From: Dactylosporangium sp. AC04546
GTDB taxonomy: Bacteria; Actinomycetota; Actinomycetes; Mycobacteriales; Micromonosporaceae
Assembly (NCBI RefSeq): GCF_022095675.1
Contig: NZ_JAHYSG010000036.1
Coordinates: 1-64,000, forward strand
Direction of reading: 5' to 3'
Length of the DNA stretch: 64,000 nt
Shown: positions 25,425 through 33,035 of the stretch, in pieces
How the letters are laid out: the number at the start of each line of letters is the position of its first letter
Numbering within the stretch: the first letter of the stretch is position 1
Position numbers and translations under genes: made by a program
The notes under the pieces: generated by a model
Database searches by the model: none
Told to the model about the DNA's origin: nothing
What the model saw: the letters and a program-made list of their open reading frames with translations, nothing else

Positions 25425-25461
25425 CCTGGGGGCCGGCACCGAAGGAAAACCGTTGGAAAAA

Positions 25462-25503
25462 CACGGCAGCGGCACCCCCTACGCCGGGGACGCCGCTGCC
25501 CGT
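25462..25503 (-). terminator. Hairpin after the third flagellin gene
   Basis: Stem GGCAGCGGC (25465-25473) with GCCGCTGCC (25492-25500) around an 18-base loop, just past the stop at 25512. Confidence 0.55.
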
Positions 25504-25511
25504 GGTGCGGT

Positions 25512-26372
25512 TCAGCGCAGTAGTGACAGGACGTTCTGCGGCGCCTGGTTGGCCTGCGCGAGCATGCTGGTGCCGGCCTGGGTCAGGATCTGGGAGCGGG
25601 TGAAGGACACCATCTCCTGGGCCATGTCGGTGTCCCGGATCCGGGACTCCGACGCGGACAGGTTCTCGATCGCGACGTTGAGGTTGTTGATGGTGTGCTC
25701 GAAGCGGTTCTGGTAGGCACCGAGCGTGGCCCGGGCGGTCGACACGCCCTTGATGGCCGTGTCGATCGCGTCGATCGCGGCGGTGCCCGAGGTGGTGAGG
25801 TCGAGGCTCGCGAGACCGAGGCCGCTCGCGTCGAACCCGGAGACACCGGCGGGGCTGCCGAACGCCGAGGAGTCCAGCTTGACCGCGATCTGGTCGGCCG
25901 AGGCCGTGTTGGCCCCGACCTGGAAGGTGCCCGTGTAGGCGCCACCGGTGACGTCGAGCAGCTTCTGCCCGCCGAACGAGGTGGTGGTCGCGATCCGGTT
26001 CAGCTCGGAGGTGAGCTGGGTGAACTCGGTCTGCGCCGCCGCGCGGGCGTCGGAGTCCTGCGAACCGGTGGAGGAGGCCTGGACGGACAGGTCGCGCATG
26101 CGCTGGAGGATCGAGTGCGTCTCGGTGAGCGCACCTTCAGCGGTCTGCACGACCGAGATGCCGTCCTGCGCGTTGCGGACGGCGACCTTGAGGCCACCGA
26201 TCTGCGAACGAAGACCCTCGGAGATCGACAGGCCGGCCGCGTCGTCGGCGGCGCGGTTGATCCGGTAACCCGAGGAGAGCTTCTCCAGCGACTTGCTCAT
26301 CTGGCTGTCCGTCACCGACAGGTTCCGGTAGGCGTTCTGAGCGGCGATGTTGTTGTTGATGCGAAGACCCAT
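25512..26372 (-). CDS. fliC: Flagellin (third of three)
   Basis: The 286-residue flagellin shares the D0/D1 ends of the other two and has the most distinct middle (KLDSSAFGSPAGVSGFDASGLGLASLDLT). Unlike the others it starts with ATG (26372), after AAGGAGGA at 9 bases, suggesting the highest translation rate. It lies nearest the sigma-factor gene. The three copies are transcribed in the same direction, each with its own promoter box, leader hairpin and terminator. Confidence 0.95.
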   Translation of the reverse strand: MGLRINNNIAAQNAYRNLSVTDSQMSKSLEKLSSGYRINRAADDAAGLSISEGLRSQIGGLKVAVRNAQDGISVVQTAEGALTETHSILQRMRDLSVQASSTGSQDSDARAAAQTEFTQLTSELNRIATTTSFGGQKLLDVTGGAYTGTFQVGANTASADQIAVKLDSSAFGSPAGVSGFDASGLGLASLDLTTSGTAAIDAIDTAIKGVSTARATLGAYQNRFEHTINNLNVAIENLSASESRIRDTDMAQEMVSFTRSQILTQAGTSMLAQANQAPQNVLSLLR

Positions 26373-26404
26373 GATGATTCCTCCTTGATGATGGGCCGTG
26401 CTGC

Positions 26405-26442
26405 GCGAGCCGTCCCTGGCTCGCTTCGCCGGAGTCATCGGC
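26405..26442 (-). promoter_or_regulatory. Leader hairpin and -10 box of the third flagellin gene
   Basis: GCCGATGA lies at 26442-26435. The leader forms a perfect 7-bp hairpin, GCGAGCC with GGCTCGC (26424-26405), whose six-base loop AGGGAC contains ANGGA. This is the strongest stem of the three leaders. The -35 position reads TTTC, a poor match. Confidence 0.55.
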
Positions 26443-26456
26443 GCCGGGGCGACCGG

Positions 26457-26492
26457 GGAAAGTACTTTGGTTCAGATACTTTCCGCAACCAA
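26457..26492. promoter_or_regulatory. AT-rich symmetrical site upstream of the third flagellin gene
   Basis: Three nested symmetries occur in 36 bases: GGAAAGTA (26457-26464) with TACTTTCC (26477-26484); the palindrome AAAGTACTTT (26459-26468); and TTGGTT (26467-26472) with AACCAA (26487-26492). The patch is unusually A/T-rich for this genome and upstream of the -35 position, so it looks like an operator. Confidence 0.5.
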
Positions 26493-26588
26493 TACGATCC
26501 CGGTCTGCACCCGTTGCCCCCTTGCGCGCCGCCAAGCACAGCGCCGGCCGATCCGGGCGGATCGGCCGGCGCCATCGTTCGGGCCGGG

Positions 26589-27431
26589 CTACGCGGAGTG
26601 CGGGAGGCCCAGGGGTGTCGTCATCGAGAGGCGCGACGTCAGGTCGCCCTGGGCCGCGATCTGCGCGTAGTAGGCCTCCCGGCGCCGGGCCACGCAGCCG
26701 CCGACCCGCACGGGGCCGTCGAGCACCTCCGGGTCGAGGTGGTTGTTGAGGCCGTCGCGCAGCAGGATCAGGGCCTCGGCGCGCAGCTGGCTGATGCGTG
26801 ACTCGGTGACGCCCAGCTCGGCGGCGATGTCGCTCATCGGGCGCTCGTCGAAGAAGTACGCCTGCACGACCCGGCGGAGGCGCTCGGGGAGGGCGCTGAC
26901 GGCGTGGTGGAGATAGCCGATCCTCTCCCGGTGCAGAATGAGGTCCTCGGGGCCGGCGGTGCGCTCGGGGACCAGGTCCTCGGCGCTGCCGGCGGTGAAG
27001 CCCTGCAGGGACAGGACCACCGCGCGTCGGACGTCGTCGTCGATGCTCTTGAGCTCGTCGACGGCGACGCCGAGCGACGCGGCCAGCTCGGCCGGCGTGG
27101 GCGTGCGGCCCAGCTTCGCCGTGAGTTCCTGCTGGGCGGTCTCGACGCGGCGGGCCCGCGAGCGGACCGAGCGGCTGGCCCAGTCCAGGCCGCGCAGCTC
27201 GTCGAGCAGGGCGCCGCGGATGCGCTGGGTGGCGAAGCTGCCGAACGGGATGCCGCGGTCGGGGTCGAACGACTTCGCGGCGCCCGCGAGCGCCGCCATC
27301 CCGGCCGAGATGAGGTCCTCCCGCGCCACGTGGGCGGGCAGCCGGCCGAGCATCTCGCGGACCAGGTGGCCCACCAGCGGCAGGTGGCTGCGGACGAGGG
27401 ACTCGGTGTCGACGGCGGTGCTGGTGGTCAC
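26589..27431 (-). CDS. fliA: FliA/WhiG-family flagellar sigma factor
   Basis: The 280-residue protein has regions 2 to 4 of the sigma-28 family: REDLISAGMAALAGAAKSFDPDRGIPFGSFATQRIRGALLDELR in region 2 (positions about 40-85; landmark, contiguous), a region 3 with TPAELAASLGV, and region 4 with RPMSDIAAELGVTESRISQLRAEAL. It would direct transcription from GCCGAT-type promoters. GTG at 27431 follows AGAGG at 6 bases. A C-terminal extension of about 45 residues follows region 4. It is divergent from flgN. Whether it also serves sporulation, like WhiG, cannot be told. Confidence 0.9.
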   Translation of the reverse strand: MTTSTAVDTESLVRSHLPLVGHLVREMLGRLPAHVAREDLISAGMAALAGAAKSFDPDRGIPFGSFATQRIRGALLDELRGLDWASRSVRSRARRVETAQQELTAKLGRTPTPAELAASLGVAVDELKSIDDDVRRAVVLSLQGFTAGSAEDLVPERTAGPEDLILHRERIGYLHHAVSALPERLRRVVQAYFFDERPMSDIAAELGVTESRISQLRAEALILLRDGLNNHLDPEVLDGPVRVGGCVARRREAYYAQIAAQGDLTSRLSMTTPLGLPHSA

Positions 27432-27593
27432 GGCAACCTCTTCGTGGCAGGGATTTGGTTGGTCGAGAACCAGGTTCGAAAGCCACGGGTGCGCGCCCGG
27501 GTGACGCGAAGTTGCGAACCGGTTGTGCTCAGCTCCGGCCCTTCCCTGCCGATCCGTGCAGCACGAACGCGATGACGGCAGAAGGGCGACCAC
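27432..27593. promoter_or_regulatory. Divergent control region between the sigma gene and flgN
   Basis: Toward flgN: TCAG (27529-27532), 15 bases, GCCGATCC (27548-27555). Just upstream is the palindrome AACCGGTT (27517-27524), and toward the sigma gene GGTTGG (27457) and GGTTCG (27473) recur with AACC in opposite orientation. The CGGTTG word is the same as in the flgB array. Confidence 0.45.
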
Positions 27594-28076
27594 ATGGGGC
27601 TGGCGGATCTCGCGAGCATCCTGTGGCGTGAGCGCGAGCTGCTCGAACTGCTCCTGTTCAAGCTGGAGGAGGAGCAGCTCGTGCTGTCCGCCGGGCGGAC
27701 CAGGTGGCTCGCGCACGCCACGCGCGAGGTCGAGGTGGTGCTGGAGGAGATCCGGCGGACCGAGGTGGTGCGCGCCGCCGAGGTGGAGGCGATCGGCGCC
27801 TCGCTCGGCCTCGGGCCCAACCCGAGCCTCTCCCAGCTCGCCGAGGCGGCCCCCGTGCCCTGGTCGGACCTGCTCAACCAGCACCGGCAGGCGTTCCTGA
27901 CGCTGACCGCGGAGGTGAGCGCGCTGGCCGAGGCCAACCGCGACCTGCTCACCACCGGCGCGCGGGCGGCCCGCGAGACCCTGCTGGCCGTCGCTGGCTC
28001 CGTGGAGACCTACGGGCCGAAGGGGCAGACGGTCGCGGCCGCCGCCCGGAACCGGCTGATTGACGAGGCGATGTAG
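27594..28076 (+). CDS. flgN: FlgN-family export chaperone
   Basis: The 160-residue protein is mainly helical and matches FlgN in size and layout: an N-terminal LWRERELLELLLFKLEEEQLVL helix, a long coiled middle and a C-terminal helix. FlgN escorts the hook-filament junction proteins FlgK and FlgL, whose genes follow directly; its TAG stop abuts the flgK ATG. Sequence conservation in the family is low, so position carries weight. Confidence 0.88.
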   Translation: MGLADLASILWRERELLELLLFKLEEEQLVLSAGRTRWLAHATREVEVVLEEIRRTEVVRAAEVEAIGASLGLGPNPSLSQLAEAAPVPWSDLLNQHRQAFLTLTAEVSALAEANRDLLTTGARAARETLLAVAGSVETYGPKGQTVAAAARNRLIDEAM

Positions 28077-29480
28077 ATGAGTACGTTCTCCGGACTGAAC
28101 ACCGCGCTCTCGGCGCTGTACGCGCAGCGGCGCGGCCTGGACCTCACCGGCCAGAACATCGCGAACGTCAACACCGAGGGCTACTCGCGCCAACGGGTCG
28201 AGCTGTCACCGCGCGAGGCGATCACCGACCCGGCGCGCTGGTCGACGAGCGACGGCGCCGGCGACGGCGTCGAGATCACCGACGTCACCCGCCTGCACAA
28301 CGAGTTCATGACCAACCGCACCCGCGCGGAGCACGGCCTCAACGGGTACCTCCAGGCCCAGCGCACCGTGTACGCGAACGTGGAGCAGGCGCTCGGCGAG
28401 CCGTCCGACAACGGCCTGCAGGCGCAGCTGTCGGAGTACTGGGCGGCCTGGTCCGACGTGGCCAACCGGCCCGGCGACCCCTCGGCCCGCACCGCCCTGC
28501 TGTCCCGCGCGAACACGGTCACCACGTCGATGAGCACGACCCGGCAGAACCTCGACAACCTCTTCGGCGCGACCCGCGAGGCGCTCGCCGCCGACGTCGA
28601 GGTGGTCAACCAGACCAGCGCCGGCGTCGCCGACCTCAACGCCCGCATCGCGCTGGCCCGGACCGCCGGCATGCCGACGAACGAGCTGTCCGACAAGCGC
28701 GACCAGCTGGTGCTGAAGCTGTCCGAGCTGACCGGCGCGACCGCGCGGGTCAAGACCGACGGCACCGTCGACGTCATGCTGTCGGGCGCGATGATCGTGC
28801 AGGGCGACACCACGCGGAACCTGCAGGCGGTCGGCACCACGACGGTCGACGGGCGCACGATCGCGCCGGTGCAGGTGCGGTTCACCGACGCCGGCAACCC
28901 GGTCGCCTCGATCACCACCGGGAAGATCGCCTCGCACATGGAGGCGCTCACCAAGACGGTCCCGGACGCGGTCGACGGGCTCGACCAGGTCGCCTCAGTG
29001 CTCATCCAGACCGTCAACGACCAGCACAGGCTGGGCTTCGACATCACCGTGACCCCGCCGGCGACCGCGCCGTCGCCGCAGCCGGGCGGCGACTTCTTCA
29101 GCGGTACCGACGCCAAGGACATCAGCGTCGCGATCACCGATCCCACGAAGATCGCCGCGTCGAGCACGAGCACCACGCCGTACCAGGGCGACAACGCCAA
29201 CCTCATGGCCGGCGTCGCCAAGGACCCCGCCGGCGCGGATACGGCGTACCGCAACTACATCGTGGGTATCGGCATCCAGGGCCAGACGATCAACCGCCGC
29301 GCCGACGCGCAGCAGGTCATCTCCGACGACGTCACGGCCGCCGAGCAGGCCGAGTCGGGCGTGAGCCTCGACGAGGAGATGACCAACATGATCCAGTTCC
29401 AGCGCGCCTACGAGGCGGCGGCGAAGGTGATCAGCACCATCGACACGACGCTGGACACGCTGATCAACATGAAGCGATAG
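28077..29480 (+). CDS. flgK: Flagellar hook-associated protein FlgK (HAP1)
   Basis: At 467 residues this is a compact FlgK with the rod/hook N-terminus (STFSGLNTALSALYAQRRGLDLTGQNIANVNTEGYSRQRV; contiguous landmarks), the FlgK segment LSEYWAAWSDVANRPGDPSARTALLSRA, and the C-terminal EEMTNMIQFQRAYEAAAKVISTIDTTLDTLINMKR. It joins hook to filament. Translation is probably coupled to flgN since there is no gap. Confidence 0.96.
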   Translation: MSTFSGLNTALSALYAQRRGLDLTGQNIANVNTEGYSRQRVELSPREAITDPARWSTSDGAGDGVEITDVTRLHNEFMTNRTRAEHGLNGYLQAQRTVYANVEQALGEPSDNGLQAQLSEYWAAWSDVANRPGDPSARTALLSRANTVTTSMSTTRQNLDNLFGATREALAADVEVVNQTSAGVADLNARIALARTAGMPTNELSDKRDQLVLKLSELTGATARVKTDGTVDVMLSGAMIVQGDTTRNLQAVGTTTVDGRTIAPVQVRFTDAGNPVASITTGKIASHMEALTKTVPDAVDGLDQVASVLIQTVNDQHRLGFDITVTPPATAPSPQPGGDFFSGTDAKDISVAITDPTKIAASSTSTTPYQGDNANLMAGVAKDPAGADTAYRNYIVGIGIQGQTINRRADAQQVISDDVTAAEQAESGVSLDEEMTNMIQFQRAYEAAAKVISTIDTTLDTLINMKR

Positions 29481-29497
29481 GAAGCAGGAGGGTACGG

Positions 29498-30388
29498 ATG
29501 CCCGGGTTCCGCGTCACAGAACGCTCGATGGCCACGAACACGCTGGCCAACCTGCAGCTCAACCTGGCTCGTAACCAGCAGCTGCAGGACCAGCTGTCCA
29601 GCGGCAAGCTCATCAAGCACGCGTCCGACTCGCCCGGCGGGGCGGTCATCGCGATGCAGCACCGCAGCGACATGGCCACGCTCAACCAGTACTCGCGCAA
29701 CGCCGACGACGGCATGGGCTGGCTCAGCATGGCCGACACGGCGCTGACGAGCGCGTCGACGCAGATCACGCGCGCCCGCGAGCTGGTGCTCACCGGCCTG
29801 TCCAGCGGCTCGTCCGGCAGCGCGGAGGCCCGCGAGGCGATCGCGCTGGAGGTCGACAACCTGCGCTCGTCGCTCATCGACCTGGCCAACACCACGTACC
29901 TCGACCGCCCCATCTTCGGCGGCACCACGCCGGGCCCGGTCGCCTACGACGCAAGCGGCGTCTACCAGGGCGACCAGGGCCAGATGAACCGCACGATCAG
30001 CGCCAGCGCCACGGTCCGCGTCGACACCGGCGGCGACGAGGTCTTCGGCAGCGGCACGAACACCGTCTTCGCCATCCTCGGGCGGATCTCGAACGACCTG
30101 CGGACCGACCCGTCCGCGCTGTCGGCCGACCTGGCGGACATCGACACGGCGCAGAAACGCGTCCAGTCGGCGCTTTCGGGGGTTGGATCCCGATATAATC
30201 AGATTTCGCAGATGCAGCAGACCGCGGAGAACCGGGTGCTCGACCTGAGGGCCCAGCTGTCCGACGTCGAGGACATCGACCTGCCGAAGACCATCACCGA
30301 GCTGTCCCTGCAGCAGACCGCCTACCAGGCAGCGCTCGCCGCGACCGCGAAGGTCATCCAGCCGTCGCTGGTGGACTTCCTGCGCTAG
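29498..30388 (+). CDS. flgL: Flagellar hook-associated protein FlgL (HAP3)
   Basis: The 296-residue protein resembles flagellin at both ends: RVTERSMATNTLANLQLNLARNQQLQDQLSSGK and the C-terminal LSLQQTAYQAALAATAKVIQPSLVDFLR (landmarks). FlgL forms the second junction zone between hook and filament. GGAGGG precedes the ATG at 29498, 17 bases after flgK. Codons for Arg-Tyr-Asn-Gln-Ile near residue 231 are unusually A/T-rich and contain TATAAT. Confidence 0.95.
   Translation: MPGFRVTERSMATNTLANLQLNLARNQQLQDQLSSGKLIKHASDSPGGAVIAMQHRSDMATLNQYSRNADDGMGWLSMADTALTSASTQITRARELVLTGLSSGSSGSAEAREAIALEVDNLRSSLIDLANTTYLDRPIFGGTTPGPVAYDASGVYQGDQGQMNRTISASATVRVDTGGDEVFGSGTNTVFAILGRISNDLRTDPSALSADLADIDTAQKRVQSALSGVGSRYNQISQMQQTAENRVLDLRAQLSDVEDIDLPKTITELSLQQTAYQAALAATAKVIQPSLVDFLR
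30173..30199 (+). promoter_or_regulatory. Possible internal promoter in flgL for fliW-csrA
   Basis: A perfect TATAAT lies at 30194-30199 inside flgL, formed by rare codons CGA-TAT-AAT followed by CAG-ATT. CTTTCG (30173-30178) upstream is only a weak -35. The box would start a transcript about 205 bases before fliW. Confidence 0.4.
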
Positions 30389-30411
30389 GCCCCGAGCACC
30401 GTGAGGAAGAC

Positions 30412-30828
30412 ATGAGTGTCGCGACCGTGGGACCGGAGACCACCACGCTGCCGGTGATCGACTTCGTGGCGCCGATGCCCGGCTTCCCGGAGGACCGGCG
30501 GTTCGTGCTCGTGCGGCTCGACGAGGTGGGCATGCTCTACGCGCTGACCTCCGTCGACTCCGCCGGCCTGCGCTTCCTGGTGGTGCCGCCGGCGCGGTTC
30601 TTCCCCGACTACGCGCCGGAGGTCGACGACGACACGCTCGCCGCGCTCGGCGTGGCCGACCAGGCCGACGTGCTGGTCCTGCTGGTCATCACCGCCGGCG
30701 ACGGCGCCGAGGACGCCACCGTCAACCTCATGGCGCCGATCGTGCTCGACCAGCGCAGCCGCCGCGCGGTCCAGCTCGTGCTCAGCAAGAGCGGCCTGCC
30801 GGTCCGTCAGCGGCTGCTCGTAGCCTGA
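30412..30828 (+). CDS. fliW: Flagellar assembly factor FliW
   Basis: The 138-residue protein fits FliW, which binds flagellin and, when free, blocks CsrA. Recognisable parts are [47 protein letters not shown] and the C-terminal [29 protein letters not shown] ribosome-binding site precedes the ATG at 30412. It lies between flgL and csrA, the usual Gram-positive order. Confidence 0.93.
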   Translation: MSVATVGPETTTLPVIDFVAPMPGFPEDRRFVLVRLDEVGMLYALTSVDSAGLRFLVVPPARFFPDYAPEVDDDTLAALGVADQADVLVLLVITAGDGAEDATVNLMAPIVLDQRSRRAVQLVLSKSGLPVRQRLLVA

Positions 30829-30911
30829 TCGGGGCAGCGCCGCGCCGTTCGTCCCCGGCTGTTCCGGCAAATTGGGTACTGTTCGCGTATCGCCCAGCGA
30901 AGGAGCGGCTC

Positions 30912-31148
30912 GTGCTCGTTCTGACCCGACGTCCCGGTGAAAGCGTGATGGTCGGTGACGATGTCGTCGTCACCGTGCTCGACGTGCGCGGCGACGTGGT
31001 GCGGCTGGGGATCAAGGCGCCGCGCAGCATCCAGGTGCACCGCGAGGAGGTCTACCGGGAGCTGCAGAAGGTGAACCGGGAGGCGGCCTCGCCGAGCGAG
31101 GTCGCGGTCCGGGCACTGAGCAAGATGCTGCGCACCGAGCAGCAATAG
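30912..31148 (+). CDS. csrA: Carbon storage regulator CsrA
   Basis: The 78-residue RNA-binding protein starts [25 protein letters not shown] and keeps the RNA-contact residues (L4, R6 and the [10 protein letters not shown] region). It would repress translation by binding ANGGA loops, here proposed in the three flagellin leaders. GTG at 30912 follows AAGGAG. It closes the flgN-to-csrA unit. Confidence 0.95.
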   Translation: MLVLTRRPGESVMVGDDVVVTVLDVRGDVVRLGIKAPRSIQVHREEVYRELQKVNREAASPSEVAVRALSKMLRTEQQ

Positions 31149-31202
31149 CGCCAAACACGACTCTGCGTGCGTGGTCCCGGAGCCGCCCGATCGCCGTCAA
31201 AC

Positions 31203-31334
31203 TCGGCGCGATCGCTGGGGCTGGCGATCACCAAGTCCATTGTGGAGCGCCACTGGGGCTGGATCTGGGCCCGGCCGCCGCTCGGCCAGGGGGCGGTCGT
31301 CACGTGCCTGCTGCCGCACCGGTCGACGTCGTAG
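31203..31334 (+). pseudogene. Relic of a histidine-kinase C-terminus
   Basis: The frame reads SLGLAITKSIVERHWGWIWA followed by RPPLGQGAVVTCLLPHRSTS and a TAG. This is the G2 box and last strands of a HATPase_c domain. Nothing upstream in frame resembles the rest of a kinase; similarity stops at about 31203, 55 bases after csrA. It is a remnant of about 44 codons, probably left by a deletion. The opposite-strand hydrolase ends just beyond it. Confidence 0.65.
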
Positions 31335-31351
31335 CCCAGCCCCCGTCATCG

Positions 31352-32215
31352 CTATCCGCCCATGGCTCTGTGTCCTTCTCCGCTCTCCATCCCGTCCACC
31401 CGCTCCACCAGACCGTTCGCGAAGAACTCGGCGAACGGTGCGACGAACGCCGGGCGGGCGACGTTGGCCGCGTTGTGCGACGAGCCCGGGATGACGACCG
31501 CTCGGCCCCGGGGGACCGCAGCCGCCAGCGCCTCGCAGTGCTCGGTGAAGGAGCGGGCGCTGCGGGCGCCGGCCGCCAGCAGTACCTCTGCCTGGATCCC
31601 CGCGTAGTCCGACGCCGGGCCGTTGTGGTCGGCGATGCGGCGGATCTCGGGGCCCGTGGCCGGCAGCAGCTCGGCCATCCCCTTGCCGATCGGCGTGGCC
31701 AGGAACAGCCGGGTGGCGAACCGGGCGACCGGCATGGGCAGCCGCCCGCCCGGCCCGTCCGGGTCCGCGCCGCGGGCGATCGCCGTCATGGCCCCGACCG
31801 TGTCGCCCGCCTCGATGCGCCGCTCGACGTCGGCGACGAACTCGAACGGCGGGTTGCCGTCGATGGACAGCCCCGGGTCGTACACCGCGATGCGGTCGAG
31901 CGGCAGCCCGGCGATCCCGGCCCGCAGCGCCACGAACCCGCCGCCGCTGTGGCCGAACACGGCCCGGGCGCCGGTGTGCTCCAGCACCGCCGCGAGGTCG
32001 TCGAGGTCGGTCTGGGCGGTCTCGGTGCCGTCGAGCGGCCGCGAGTCGATGCGACCGCGCCGGTTGTACAGGTGCACGGTGAACCGGTCGGCCAGCGCGT
32101 TCGCCAGCCGGTGGTAGTCGCGTTGCGTGATGCCCCCGCCGTGCAGGACCACGATGCCCGGCCCCTGCCCGACCGAGTGGACGGTCATCCCGGCGGCGAT
32201 CTTCTCGGCGCGCAT
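31352..32215 (-). CDS. Alpha/beta-fold hydrolase
   Basis: The 287-residue protein has the oxyanion-hole HGGG (about residue 25), the nucleophile elbow GHSGGG (Ser about 90) and a C-terminal PGSSHNAANV with the probable catalytic His; the acid is likely an Asp near 180-220. No signal peptide is seen, so it is cytoplasmic. The substrate is unknown. ATG at 32215 follows GAGGGGGA. It is divergent from a TetR regulator that probably controls it across a shared 56-base gap. Confidence 0.85.
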   Translation of the reverse strand: MRAEKIAAGMTVHSVGQGPGIVVLHGGGITQRDYHRLANALADRFTVHLYNRRGRIDSRPLDGTETAQTDLDDLAAVLEHTGARAVFGHSGGGFVALRAGIAGLPLDRIAVYDPGLSIDGNPPFEFVADVERRIEAGDTVGAMTAIARGADPDGPGGRLPMPVARFATRLFLATPIGKGMAELLPATGPEIRRIADHNGPASDYAGIQAEVLLAAGARSARSFTEHCEALAAAVPRGRAVVIPGSSHNAANVARPAFVAPFAEFFANGLVERVDGMESGEGHRAMGG

Positions 32216-32254
32216 CCATCTCCCCCTCTGGTTGAAAGTGCGAACGTTGTTTGC

Positions 32255-32264
32255 AGTTTAAACT
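32255..32264. promoter_or_regulatory. Likely TetR operator
   Basis: Perfect palindrome AGTTTAAACT, flanked by partial symmetry (GTTTGC and CAGAC), in an A/T-rich gap between the hydrolase and TetR genes. It would overlap the promoters of both. Confidence 0.5.
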
Positions 32265-32271
32265 CAGACTT

Positions 32272-32937
32272 GTGCCCGAGACAACCCGCCCCATCTGGTC
32301 CCGCCCCGACCGCGGCGCCCGCGGCCCGCAGCCCGAGCACTCGAGGGCGGAGATCGCGCAGGCGGCGATGCGCCTGGCCGACGCGGGCGGCCTGGAGGCG
32401 GCGACGATGCGCGCGGTGGCGGGCGAGCTGGGCACGGCGGCCGCGTCGCTGTACCGCTACCTGTCCTCCCGCGACGACCTGCTGGACCTGATGATCGACG
32501 CGGCGCTGGGGGAGCTGCGCCTCGACGGCCCGCCGTCCGGTGACTGGCTGGAGGACCTGGTGGCGCTGGCCCACCAGCAGCTCGCCCTCTACCGCCGCCA
32601 CCCCTGGCTGATGCCGGCGGCACTGCGGCGCGGCGCGTTCGGCCCGCGGGCGATGGACTACTTCGAGTACTGCCTGCGGACGATGGCCCCGCTGCCCTGC
32701 GGCACGGCCGCCAAGATGGAGGCGGTGGGCGTCCTGACCGGCCTGGTCACGATGTTCGCCGCCCAGTCGGTCGCGCAGTCGGCCACACCGCACGATCCGG
32801 CGGCGCTGTTCGCGGCCGCCACTCCGCAGGCGCACCCGTACCTGCTCGCCGCCCTCGCGACCCCGGGGCCGCCGCCCCAGCCGGACCTGTTCGACCGCCT
32901 GGCCCGCAACGTCCTGCGCGGCCTCCTGGCGCCCTGA
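32272..32937 (+). CDS. TetR/AcrR-family transcriptional regulator
   Basis: The 221-residue protein has an N-terminal TetR helix-turn-helix (SRAEIAQAAMRLADAGGLEAATMRAVAGELGTAAASLYRYLSSRDDLLDLM; contiguous landmark region about 22-70) and a C-terminal ligand domain similar to TetR_C_11-type folds. GTG at 32272 gives a natural beginning (VPETTRPIW); a TTG at 32251 would place the operator inside the gene. It probably represses the divergent hydrolase gene and itself. A leaderless mRNA is possible since no ribosome-binding site precedes the GTG. Confidence 0.85.
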   Translation: MPETTRPIWSRPDRGARGPQPEHSRAEIAQAAMRLADAGGLEAATMRAVAGELGTAAASLYRYLSSRDDLLDLMIDAALGELRLDGPPSGDWLEDLVALAHQQLALYRRHPWLMPAALRRGAFGPRAMDYFEYCLRTMAPLPCGTAAKMEAVGVLTGLVTMFAAQSVAQSATPHDPAALFAAATPQAHPYLLAALATPGPPPQPDLFDRLARNVLRGLLAP

Positions 32938-33035
32938 CGCCGTTGCCGGGGCCCTCCAGGTGAGCGGTTCTGGCGGGCAACCGTCGCGGCCGGCCGAGCG
33001 GTGTACTCGGCAGGTGCGAGGTTGGGGGATGGGCC

